Positions 60,901-64,000 of a DNA stretch of 64,000 nt are shown here, one piece after another. Below the pieces are notes generated by a model. That model worked only from the letters and a program-made list of their open reading frames with translations. It did not search any database and was not told the origin of the DNA. This DNA is from Diogma glabrata. Taxonomy: Eukaryota > Arthropoda > Insecta > Diptera > Cylindrotomidae. Each line of letters opens with the position of its first letter. The stretch's first letter is position 1. The stretch lies in the NCBI GenBank assembly GCA_963693315.1, contig OY856187.1, forward strand, positions 389,312,885-389,376,884, read 5' to 3'. The position numbers and the translations under genes were made by a program.

Positions 60901-63900
60901 ACATCAAAATAATACAAGGTGATTTCAATACCAAAATTGGAAGCGATAACACCGGAATGGAATCAGTCATGGGCAAATATGCACTAAAATCAACACGTAA
61001 CAATAATGAAGACAGGCTCATCGATTGTTGTGTCACAAGTCAACTATTCACAGAAGGCAGCAAGTTCCCATACAAGAACATACACAAATACACTTGAACA
61101 TCACCAAATGGAAGAACCAAGAATCAGATTGATCACGTACTGGTGAATAAGAAGTTCCTATCCTCACAACAAGACGTCAGAGCAAAGCGAGGAGCAGACA
61201 TACACAGCGACCATCAACGGGTAATTGCAACATTCAAAATTAAACCAGCCGCTGTAAAACACAACAAATCATGTCAGAGGAAATTTAACATCAATAGATT
61301 GAGCGACAAAAATACAATTAACATCTTCAAAGAATCGCTCCAGCTCAATCTACCAAACAACGAAAACACCAGCATTGATTAAAAATCGGAACAAGTTAAA
61401 GAAGCTTACGTCAAAACTGCTACATATGTGCTTGGATACCAAGACAAATCGCGGAAACCATGGATTAGCGATGATACCTGAAAGAAAATTGAAGAGCGTC
61501 GTCAGCTCAAGTTGCAATTGCGTCAGCAGAACACAACCAAGATCCGCAGCAAATATGAAAGTACAGCAAAACAAGTTAAAAAGATGGCAAGGAATGATCG
61601 CAGAAGATACACAGAAAGCATTCTCAAGACGGCAGAAACAGCAGCAGCTGTAAACACAACAGCAAAAGCTCTAACACCACTATTGGCTGATGTATGGAAC
61701 AAAGAAAAAAATACCAACCAAATTAAAAGAGGGTTTAACCATAACAATTCCAAAGAAAGGTGATCTAAATTCTAAGAGAATGCAAAAATTGGAGAGGTAT
61801 ATCTCTGCTCAACACAACAAAGAAAATACTAGCGATGATCATTCTCGAAAGAATATCTCCATCAATTAACATGAATTATAAAGTATTTGTTGAACTTGTA
61901 TGTTTCACCAAAGTATTCTTCACTTTAATAAAAAAAAAAACTAAAACTTGCTGTATAGTACCTGTAGATGATCTTTAGAAGATTGAAACCGGCAGTACAA
62001 AAAATAAAAAGTTTTAAAATTTAATTCCAAGTTTTAGTTTTTTTTATTAAAGTGAAGAATACTTTGGTGAAACATACAAGTTCAACAAATACTTTATAAT
62101 GTATAGTTCTTCACGTCACTCCGAAGAAAATATTAATATTAATTAACATGAAACTAAGAAATTAACAAGCCCGCTTTAGACCAGGAAGAAGCTGTACCGA
62201 TCATATCAACACAATTCGTATCATCATAGAGCAATCAAACGAATGAAATTCACCACTGTATCTCCTCTTCGTGGACTTCAAACGCGCCTTCGACTCAATC
62301 AAAAGAAGCGCGATATAAAAGACATTTTGTGAAATGGGCGTCCCGAAGAAAATAGTTGATCTAATCAAAGAAATGTATCGGGATCCTGGAAACAGAATAC
62401 AATACAAAGGACAGCAAAGTGATAAACACTACAACCACCGAGGAGTGAGACAAGGCTGTGTACTATCCCCGCTACATATTCCTAATAGTACTAGATAGTA
62501 TCATGAGAAATCTCGGTGATGCAAGTCCAAATGGAATCCAATGGAACACAACAAGACGGCTCAATAATCTAGACTACGCAGATGACATCTGTCTACTTAT
62601 ACACACACACACTTACGGACATGCAGCAGAAAATACAGAAGCTATCAACCCTTGCACATGAAGTCGGTCTCAACATTAATATCAGAAAAACAAAGGCTAT
62701 GAGATTGAACACCAAAACGATAACACCAATTACCACATTAAATCAACAATAAGTGGACGAAGTTGACAAATTTGTGTACCTCGGTTGTACTGTAGCAAAA
62801 ACAGGCGGACTGAAGAAGATATCAGACAGCGTATTAACAAAGCCAGAAATACGTTCAATATGCTTCACAAGATCTGGAATGCATCCGTCCTGTCAAGAAA
62901 AACAAAGCTACGCATGTTCAATACATGTGTCAAGTCAGTACTGCTGTATGGGTGTGAAACGTGGAAACATACCAGAAAGATCACAAATCAACTACAAGTG
63001 TTTGTGAACAAATGCCTGATGGACTGATCAAATGCTTCTGGGCGAAACACCACCAGTAATCAGTCTAGTAGACGCCCTATGCTCCTAAATGGAGATAAAG
63101 GAAAAAAAAATTAATTTCTAAGGAATGATTAGGACACAAAATAATCTGTCTATATCCAAACAATTGAAGCTGAAATTGTGCCAACCAGAACCACTATCTA
63201 CAAATCATACTATGTATTCGTCTATAACATCTAACAACGATTTCATTCTCAATTTCACTCTAATTTTAAATAATTAAAATACAAATAAAAGTTAAATATG
63301 TTAACATGATTTGACCTTTTTACTCCTAATTATATTTATCTACATTCTGTACATCTATACATATTTATGCATATTTCATTTTGAGAAATAATAAACAACA
63401 ACGATGATGATAACAACTAATACAGCTATTGCTCAATGATGCCAACTATTTCAAAAATTAACTTTTTATGTTATTGAACATTGAACATACCTCTTGGTGG
63501 TCCGAATAACACTACATCCATTGCCTTAAGAGCTATTTTTTGTTTATGAATAGGATCACGAATTCCTAAAATATTTCCGACATAGTAGAAATTATTTACA
63601 GCTAATCGTGGTAATGCTGCTCCGGTTACTTTATGTTGCTTAAAAATTTCTACATATTGTGGAAGTTGTACACTTTGTGCTAACCATTCGGTGGTTTGTT
63701 CAATAGTCCAATTGTGAACCTTATACAACAATAGAAAATAAAAATTAATAAAAGTGGAATTTAAAAAAAGTAAACAGCTTACCTCAGATCGCAACCAAGC
63801 TTCCCAAAGCTCTTTTACTGATATGTGCATATCATCGTTGTAATGAAAGGCACGATGTCTTTTTTCATAACCTGAATCGTATTTTAACTCTTCTCGCAGA

Positions 63901-63902
63901 AA
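24765..63902 (-). CDS. Stim: Stim, ER calcium sensor (partial gene; eight exons joined)
   Basis: STIM senses luminal ER calcium and, on store depletion, oligomerises and opens Orai channels at ER-plasma-membrane contacts. Eight exons join in phase to 1782 nt: 593 codons plus TAG. Residue positions in this partial product: EF-hand remainder 1-40 (HISVKELWEAW); SAM 41-110 (HNWTIEQTTEWLAQSVQLPQ, ALPRLAVNN); one membrane segment 125-142 (YVLVALLLSAIIGVWYAY); coiled coil 1 from about 145; SOAR/CAD Orai-activating region about 243-345 (LQAWLQFTYELE, LRKKRSSLVGAFVSTHG, LQERMHRWKQIE); Ser/Gln-rich tail 380-520; C-terminal polybasic patch (KRRRRK, KKKNK), probably a phosphoinositide anchor as in other STIMs. 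The signal peptide and first EF hand lie beyond the window. All splice sites are GT/AG. Confidence 0.95.
26055..26690 (+). pseudogene. LINE W N-terminal region and endonuclease start
   Basis: Open frame from about 26055 to 26690. Residues about 40-105 are three 21-residue repeats of the type SRIMPDLSAYSKPDSTHAMSD. The APE endonuclease then begins: CVQINLHRSEMASVNLSRLI and FIQEPWADS. The catalytic-site stretch has a local 27-nt tandem duplication (QDAHDLAFI, QDAHNVAFI) just before QEPW. A stop at 26688 and a frame change separate this from the rest of the endonuclease. No ORF1-type zinc knuckles were found. Confidence 0.75.
26180..26366 (+). repeat. 63-bp coding tandem repeat, three copies
   Basis: Three in-phase units of 63 bp starting about 26180, 26242 and 26305. 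Each encodes a degenerate MSDSRIMPDLSAYSKSDS-type peptide. Confidence 0.85.
26691..30100 (+). pseudogene. LINE W endonuclease, RT, RNase H and CCHC region
   Basis: Endonuclease rest: ASAYFPGDEDETPPE, IIACDANAHHTVLGS, RGEVLDLTLTN, SDHTCICFNI. RT: FGPYKSPGGDGIFPVFLQ, KSYRPISLTSFLLKTMEKM, TGKSTETALH, FMDIQEAFDNV. A frameshift near 28310 leads to GCPQGGVLSPLLW and YTDDLAVMV with catalytic Asp pair intact. A second break near 29000 leads to RNase H (WYTDCSRTNMGTGAGVFGP). Further breaks precede SDSQAALLALKS and WAPSHTGIQGNAIADALAKQ. C-terminal CRFCYSDAETMEHVICSC fits CCHC. The stop is at 30100. At least four frameshifts make it non-functional. Confidence 0.85.
30304..30528 (+). pseudogene. Cys-rich ORF of element D2
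   Basis: Short open frame of 74 codons beginning ASSRSFKCKNRPNSFCLICG and containing YYFGIELN, EDKP and LRWYN. It shares its start with D1 at 20684. The C-x2-C (CLIC) plus upstream Cys and downstream aromatic spacing suggest a decayed zinc-binding N-terminal domain. I recall unnamed arthropod proteins with a similar layout but could not search. It is probably a remnant of the element's own protein, cut off by LINE W or by decay. Confidence 0.5.
31112..33154. other. Stim intron, no gene seen
   Basis: AT-rich intron with a palindromic repeat at 31797-32170. No coding frame was recognised. Confidence 0.5.
31797..32170. repeat. Complex hairpin repeat with GCAGCAAAG motifs
   Basis: Arms AGATTGACTGCC and GGCAGTCAATCT (about 31813-31884) flank a CG-rich centre with GCCGAGCGAGCGAGGC. 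A second palindrome, GCTGCCTAGGCAGC, sits near 32063 and again near 32088. TTTTTCTCCGAT (about 31913) is inverted at ATCGGAGAAAAA (about 32155). It is probably a foldback or MITE-type repeat of unknown family. Confidence 0.6.
33155..33310 (-). CDS. Stim: Stim exon 7 of those seen (Pro/Arg-rich tail)
   Basis: 156 nt, phase 2 at both ends. Acceptor GGCTAG and donor GTTTGT. It encodes NCLNDENQRHTQSVDRVVP followed by a Pro-rich segment with GRAPLPPPRRLPSQQR. The PLPPPRR motif could bind SH3 or EVH1 domains, by inference only. Confidence 0.9.
33422..33692 (-). CDS. Stim: Stim exon 6 of those seen (Ser/Asn/Gln-rich tail)
   Basis: 271 nt, entering in phase 1 and leaving in phase 2. Acceptor ACTTTAG, donor GTGAGT. 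It encodes DGSSKFIGEDSSASDEGDNH followed by a low-complexity Ser/Asn/Gln segment (NNSINNLNQQNSTSSTISHS), likely disordered and phosphorylatable. A 111-nt intron separates it from the next exon. Confidence 0.9.
33693..34287. other. Stim intron, no gene seen
   Basis: AT-rich, with no recognisable repeat before the foldback element begins at 34288. Confidence 0.5.
34635..34645 (+). promoter_or_regulatory. AAAGATGGCGC motif in the arm of element F
   Basis: Present in both arms (complement at 35213-35223). The same 11-mer occurs in both TIRs of transposon B, and as AAAGATGGCAC in transposon A. It resembles the YY1/Pho consensus (AAGATGGCGGC / GCCAT). Regulatory function is inferred. Confidence 0.35.
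35467..36050 (+). repeat. Left terminal inverted repeat of transposon A
   Basis: Pairs with 39320-39929. Conserved blocks include TCGACCAGGGGTCTTCACAG and ATTCGTTGTGCATATGACTG. Confidence 0.85.
36053..36340 (+). repeat. Diverged second copy of the TIR tip of transposon A
   Basis: Reads AGCAATTTCAGTCAAGTTCAG, GACATTTTGACTCGACCC, TAGATAGCCTTTGATAAATG and GTATGTCGTAGAATAGGTG, in the same order as 35468-35780. Confidence 0.7.
36795..38953 (+). pseudogene. Transposon A protein: Cys-rich N-terminus plus acidic-triad transposase domain
   Basis: Probable transposase, nearly complete, with few lesions. ATG at 36795 gives YKCVKPFSNSKC and KRICSSCYLNL, a possible four-Cys zinc site. The frame stops at 37298; a shifted frame is open from 37291 to 38241. 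It carries KMLSILPQEMKMQEVQDIFG, LPGKRDAISFKKGEKR, LLLCTLNEAYVELK, FTKFTSLRPQECI, and a Cys pair region (CGELTEDCHTLKCNECSK). After another frame change near 38185 come VQGDFSENYGF, IHPFVIYF, YNTDGAPSQYKNK, AEWHFHATSHEKGPCDRIGG and TLKRAGHRYSM. Further breaks precede the C-terminus (TISGTQKFHSFVPINTKTI), ending at 38953. Candidate catalytic acids are the D of GDFSENY, TDGAPSQ and GPCD. Confidence 0.75.
38826..39355 (+). repeat. Direct duplication of the transposon A ORF 3' end
   Basis: The segment at about 38826-38990 (ending KETFECKISK and the following UTR) recurs diverged at about 39178-39355 (KETSVCKISKSFL). Confidence 0.7.
39320..39929 (-). repeat. Right terminal inverted repeat of transposon A
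   Basis: Reverse complement of 35467-36050, with a local duplication of CAAAAAATTAACAGTGTAC near 39605-39662. Confidence 0.85.
40026..41696. other. Stim intron, no gene seen
   Basis: AT-rich intron. A short inverted repeat lies at 40532-40833. No coding motif was found. Confidence 0.5.
40532..40833. repeat. Possible small MITE with 15-bp inverted ends
   Basis: GCTTGTTAGGCCATC at 40532 is inverted as GATGGCCTAACAAGC at 40819-40833. An internal hairpin (TAATTCGATTACA and its complement, about 40606-40640) lies between. Family unknown. Confidence 0.4.
41697..42305 (+). repeat. Left terminal inverted repeat of transposon B
   Basis: Pairs with 44520-45139. Includes AAAGATGGCGCTGTT at 42016 and GAGGGTGTGAATGC at the inner end. 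Confidence 0.85.
42515..44248 (-). pseudogene. Transposon B protein (decayed transposase)
   Basis: Read from 44248 downward: MSKYHCLKPFGIGKC and KRICSSCRIRL match the Cys-rich start of transposon A. Then come LQKRLLLCTLNEAYVEFKSK, VGFSKFVILRPDECVKLAQG and VRNVCVCTIHQNLKLM. Near 43130 follow NNSQATIHPFLIY, FVIISDITEHDS, RSQYKNKYDFINRCHH, AEWHFYATSYGKGPCDGIGG and TLKRG. The C-terminus (near 42540-42680) is frame-broken. Relative to transposon A, the TDGAPSQYK block has become DSLLARSQYK, so the putative second catalytic Asp-Gly is lost. Many stops, a central deletion and frameshifts make it inactive. Confidence 0.75.
44520..45139 (-). repeat. Right terminal inverted repeat of transposon B
   Basis: Reverse complement of 41697-42305. 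Contains GCGCCATCTTT at 44796-44806. Confidence 0.85.
45140..47052. other. Stim intron, no gene seen
   Basis: AT-rich intron with a purine-rich simple repeat (46141-46275). No coding motif was found. Confidence 0.5.
46141..46275. repeat. GA-rich / (GT)n low-complexity tract
   Basis: Runs of GAGAGAG with interspersed GTGTGTG. The open frame on the opposite strand (46040-46366) is a low-complexity artefact. Confidence 0.8.
47053..47604. mobile_element. Palindromic MITE, about 550 bp, with TAGTCCCTGGG ends
   Basis: Nearly the whole element is an inverted repeat about a centre near 47325. TAGTCCCTGGGC at 47053 is matched by CCCAGGGACTA ending at 47604. Inner blocks such as GTGAGGGTTGGAAATTTGTT and its complement near 47410-47430 also pair. 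The terminal TA could be a mariner-like TA target duplication. It is non-coding and lies in the 16.4-kb Stim intron. Confidence 0.85.
47605..50127. other. Stim intron, no gene seen
   Basis: AT-rich. A slightly GC-richer patch at about 48840-49040 has no interpretable frame. No repeats were recognised. Confidence 0.5.
50128..50175 (-). CDS. Stim: Stim microexon (acidic linker)
   Basis: 48 nt in phase 1 on both sides, acceptor TTTTTAG and donor GTAAGA. It encodes RISSSQDDLDDDSSQ. This follows the SOAR-bearing exon and matches the acidic segment after SOAR in insect STIM. It lies alone between introns of 8.3 and 16.4 kb. Because it is a multiple of three, skipping it would keep the frame. Confidence 0.85.
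50176..51274. other. Stim intron, no gene seen
   Basis: AT-rich intron without recognisable coding sequence or repeat before the foldback at 51275. Confidence 0.5.
51275..51950. repeat. Foldback repeat E1 with nested hairpins
   Basis: Outer arms contain ATTACATTTTAGAGAATTTC (about 51298) and its complement near 51910. Middle arms contain TTCTAAACGAATTTCCCTCG (about 51482) and CGAGGGGAATTCGTTTAGAA near 51757. The core hairpin is GATAAAAGCACGAGGCCGTA with AGCCGAGGGCTTTTATC (about 51667-51705). Related sequence recurs at 56404-56840. Non-coding. Confidence 0.75.
52062..52714 (+). repeat. 5' LTR
   Basis: Starts TGTTACGAGTACAG and ends AACGTAACA. Contains a TATA box at 52318 and an AATAAA at 52612. 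TTGGTGACGGCGGTGGGATT directly downstream is the likely primer-binding region, tRNA not identified. Confidence 0.9.
52318..52325 (+). promoter_or_regulatory. TATA box of the 5' LTR
   Basis: TATATAAA about 256 bp into the LTR, conserved in the 3' LTR (about 55985) and as GGTATAAAAG in the solo LTR near 4900. Confidence 0.7.
52750..54612 (+). pseudogene. Gag with N-terminal SAP-like domain (interrupted)
   Basis: Structural protein of the retrotransposon particle. ATG at 52750 begins FLSELKVPELKKELEQRGLS, a pattern like the SAP DNA-binding motif. In-frame stops are at 52846 and 53065. A 568-bp MITE follows (53114-53681). From 53749 the frame is open to 54612: coiled region (KVEKIQSEIEEFERDLNKVV), then the gag core (LKPPSYDGNTSFGIFKFQFE, LIVALKGEAAEALQAVP, LERKYGSDHKRELYRIELKG). 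It is typical of Ty3/gypsy retrotransposon Gag. A SAP domain at the Gag N-terminus is unusual but is here seen only by motif. Confidence 0.75.
53114..53681. mobile_element. MITE inserted in gag
   Basis: Ends GGCTGTTTTACACGGACCAG and its complement CTGGTCCGTGTAAAACAGCC. The inverted arms are about 70 bp. Flanks CTACA (53109-53113) and TTACA (53682-53686) suggest a 5-bp duplication with one change. Removing it leaves GGCTACAAACC. Non-coding, with an internal hairpin AAAAAATAGAGC...GCTCTATTTTTT near 53467. Confidence 0.8.
54613..55257 (+). pseudogene. Zinc knuckle and aspartic protease of the LTR element
   Basis: Frame open from about 54670 to 55257. CWICRKSGHILQDCW is a CCHC zinc knuckle (C-x2-C-x4-H-x4-C), which normally binds the packaged RNA. 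About 65 residues on, MTLDTGSAQTFVRKG carries the DTGS active-site motif of retropepsins. VILGMDFMKAKGLVFDFG is the usual hydrophobic-Gly motif near the protease C-terminus. The frame stops at 55257, where RT should follow. The domain looks intact, but the polyprotein is cut short by a deletion and the upstream stop at 54612. Confidence 0.8.
55258..55736 (+). pseudogene. Residual pol tail before the 3' LTR
   Basis: Lys/Arg/Glu-rich frame at about 55415-55645 (EVIQIAANGDESQLKMKMVR, RKGPEAILNRLGN) with no RT or integrase motif. It is probably the C-terminal tail of pol left after an internal deletion. A purine tract AGTGGAGGG at about 55725-55733 is the likely polypurine tract just before the LTR. 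Confidence 0.5.
55737..56399 (+). repeat. 3' LTR
   Basis: Starts TGTTACGCGTACAG and ends AACGTAACA. Near-identical to 52062-52714, with an extra copy of sequence around ACAAACCTGCGATAGTGAAG that the 5' LTR lacks. Confidence 0.9.
56404..56840. repeat. Foldback repeat E2 (partner of E1)
   Basis: Contains TTCTAAACGAATTCCCCTCG and its complement, AAGCCCTCGGCCTACGGCCTC, and TGTCATTACATTTTAGAGAA. These are shared in forward or inverted form with 51275-51985. E1 and E2 bracket the LTR element. Confidence 0.7.
57048..57225 (+). mobile_element. tRNA-like SINE, copy 2
   Basis: Matches the copy at 6880-7085: TTGCCTCGGTGGCATAATAG, CCAAAGGATTCGAATC, GACACT and the downstream TTGAGTTTAATTG. It has box-A- and box-B-like segments at tRNA-like spacing. 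Confidence 0.55.
57226..58460. other. Stim intron, no gene seen
   Basis: A less AT-rich stretch at about 57290-57830 has an open frame (57612-57827) without recognisable motifs. It may be old transposon sequence. Confidence 0.4.
58461..59028 (-). CDS. Stim: Stim exon with coiled coil 1 and SOAR/CAD domain
   Basis: 568 nt, phase 0 in and phase 1 out. Acceptor ATTACAG, donor GTAAGT. It encodes most of cytosolic coiled coil 1 (ELELARMEQENAASEKRDLL, HLKQEIEMLRSELSRAEGEL) and the Orai-activating SOAR/CAD segment (GLQAWLQFTYELESRYHLKK, KLRKKRSSLVGAFVSTHGKS, DVDRSIVEARNSLGEV, LQERMHRWKQIESLLGFNI). This is the most conserved part of STIM and the strongest evidence for the gene. The basic KLRKKR patch is the known Orai-contact region. 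No lesions were seen. Confidence 0.96.
59170..59342 (-). CDS. Stim: Stim exon with the membrane segment
   Basis: 173 nt, phase 1 in and phase 0 out. Acceptor TTAACAG, donor GTAAGT. It encodes TGTRWKDYVLVALLLSAIIG and VWYAYQQNKN, the single ER membrane span, then the start of coiled coil 1 (HMRRMAQDMEGLQRAEKALQ). A 141-nt intron separates it from the SOAR exon. Confidence 0.96.
59343..59860. other. Stim intron, no gene seen
   Basis: AT-rich sequence before the 5' target duplication of LINE V. Confidence 0.5.
59861..59935 (+). promoter_or_regulatory. tRNA/5S-like leader at the 5' end of LINE V
   Basis: GATGGAGAAGTGGTTAAGAC resembles a tRNA-Ser/Leu box A. GAAGTTAAGCAACACTGGG, about 35 nt downstream, resembles the internal control region of 5S rRNA. 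No box B or full 5S was found. An internal promoter at the exact 5' end is plausible but unproven. Confidence 0.35.
60370..60691. mobile_element. Tc1/mariner-like MITE inside the LINE V endonuclease
   Basis: Starts CAATGAAAAAAAAA and ends TTTTTTTCAGTG, short inverted ends of the CA(A/C)TGAAAAAAA type. TA lies at both borders (60368-60369 and 60692-60693). Removing it rejoins EQGV to the following endonuclease codons. 322 bp, non-coding. Confidence 0.75.
61877..62153. mobile_element. Hairpin insertion in the LINE V reverse transcriptase
   Basis: ATTAACATGAA at 61866-61876 recurs at 62143-62153, an 11-bp duplication. Removing one copy and the insert restores SPSINMKLRN between RT blocks. The first 224 nt form a long palindrome (TATAAAGTATTTGTTGAACT and its complement ending near 62099). 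Family unknown. Confidence 0.65.
63111..63490. other. Stim intron, no gene seen
   Basis: AT-rich sequence between the LINE V target duplication and the donor site of the SAM exon. Confidence 0.5.
63491..63719 (-). CDS. Stim: Stim exon with the SAM domain
   Basis: 229 nt, phase 0 in and phase 1 out. Acceptor TATAAG, donor GTATGT. It encodes the luminal SAM domain: VHNWTIEQTTEWLAQSVQLP, FKQHKVTGAALPRLAVNN, LGIRDPIHKQKIALKAMD and VVLFGPPR. With the EF hand it forms the luminal calcium sensor. A short 63-nt intron separates it from the upstream exon. Reading past the donor gives a false extension (GMFNVQ) ending in a stop. Confidence 0.96.
63783..63902 (-). CDS. Stim: Stim exon, end of EF-hand region
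   Basis: 120 nt, 40 codons, phase 0 on both sides. Acceptor TTTTAACAG, donor GTAAGC. It encodes FLREELKYDSGYEKRHRAFH and YNDDMHISVKELWEAWLRSE, matching the segment between the canonical EF hand and SAM (the hidden EF hand) of STIM proteins. The preceding exons lie beyond 64000. Confidence 0.94.
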
Positions 63903-64000
63903 CTGTTAAAATCAAAATAAAATATTTACATAAAAAAATTATATAAATGTTCTCACGTTTTTGTTTACATTATTATATGTATTCTTAATTATATATCAAT
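63903..64000. other. Start of the next upstream Stim intron
   Basis: AT-rich intron sequence after the acceptor. No coding sequence. Confidence 0.6.

Larger units (their letters stand above)
60150..63030 (+). pseudogene. LINE V endonuclease-reverse transcriptase
   Basis: Endonuclease: RVGNWNVRTLIETSRLAQVE and ILGLSEVRW (about 60175-60290). It is interrupted by a MITE, then continues KALLEWKPISSRIITTRFQS, IIQCYAPTKEADD, IIQGDFNTKIGSDN, NQIDHVLVNKKF and SDHQRVIATF (to about 61260). RT: fragments around 61770-61870 (NTTKKILAMIILERISPSIN), a second insertion, then ARFRPGRSCTDHINTIRIII, VDFKRAFDSI, GVRQGCVLSPL and DYADDICLL, with thumb remnants (MLHKIWNASVLS, LLYGCETWK). The first Asp of the FKRAFD motif and the YADD box survive, but numerous stops and frameshifts abolish function. 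RTE clade by motif. Confidence 0.8.
59861..63110 (+). mobile_element. LINE V: full-length RTE-like retrotransposon (decayed)
   Basis: TTAATTTCT at 59852-59860 and 63111-63119 is a 9-bp target duplication. The element starts GGGCGAGATGGAGAAGTGG and ends in a short A run. It contains an endonuclease and RT frame in fragments and two later insertions (60370-60691 and about 61877-62153). Excluding them it is about 2.65 kb, a normal RTE length. The 3' end has CTCCTAAATGGAG, as in LINE Z. It lies in a Stim intron, antisense to the gene. Confidence 0.85.

Overview
The window is AT-rich animal DNA, almost certainly from an insect. It has spliced exons with consensus GT/AG borders and a strongly arthropod-like STIM protein. 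It also carries many layers of insect-type transposable elements. No bacterial-style operons, tRNA genes, rRNA genes or CRISPR arrays were seen. The species cannot be named from the sequence alone.

The one host gene is Stim, the endoplasmic-reticulum calcium sensor that opens Orai channels. It runs on the minus strand. Eight exons (63902 down to 24765) can be joined with matching splice phases into a 593-residue reading frame ending in a stop codon. The 5' part (signal peptide and first EF hand) lies beyond 64000. The introns are very large (8.2, 16.4 and 8.3 kb) and filled with transposons. Positions 1-24764 are downstream of the gene and also mostly transposon-derived.

Layout. 1-4165: a decayed LINE split by a younger LINE. 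4669-5365: solo LTR. 6447-7245: (GAACCC)n clusters and a SINE-like repeat. 7328-9616: decayed LTR retroelement. 12080-15404: RTE-like LINE with poly(A). 15608-18341: hAT element with a perfect 8-bp target duplication. 18853-23457: long-TIR DNA transposon C, carrying a CACTA-terminated element (19923-21871). 24765-24981: last Stim exon. 25111-31111: a second CACTA-terminated element split by a full-length RNase-H-bearing LINE (25790-30184). 33155-33692: two Stim exons. 34288-40025: foldback element split by long-TIR transposon A (35467-39929). 41697-45139: long-TIR transposon B. 47053-47604: palindromic MITE. 50128-50175: Stim microexon. 51275-56840: foldback repeats around an internally deleted LTR retrotransposon (52062-56399), itself carrying a MITE. 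57048-57225: second SINE-like copy. 58461-59342: two Stim exons. 59861-63110: full-length but decayed RTE-like LINE with two insertions. 63491-63902: two Stim exons.

The most interesting content is the trio A, B and C. They have TIRs of about 540-610 bp that begin GAGC or GAGT, and they encode related proteins. The N-terminus is Cys-rich. In A and B a C-terminal domain with GDFSENY / DGAPSQYKN / HGKGPCDGIGG-type motifs looks like an acidic-triad transposase. Target duplications are short (AGTA for B, GTTGT for A). A Sola-like assignment is plausible but unproven.
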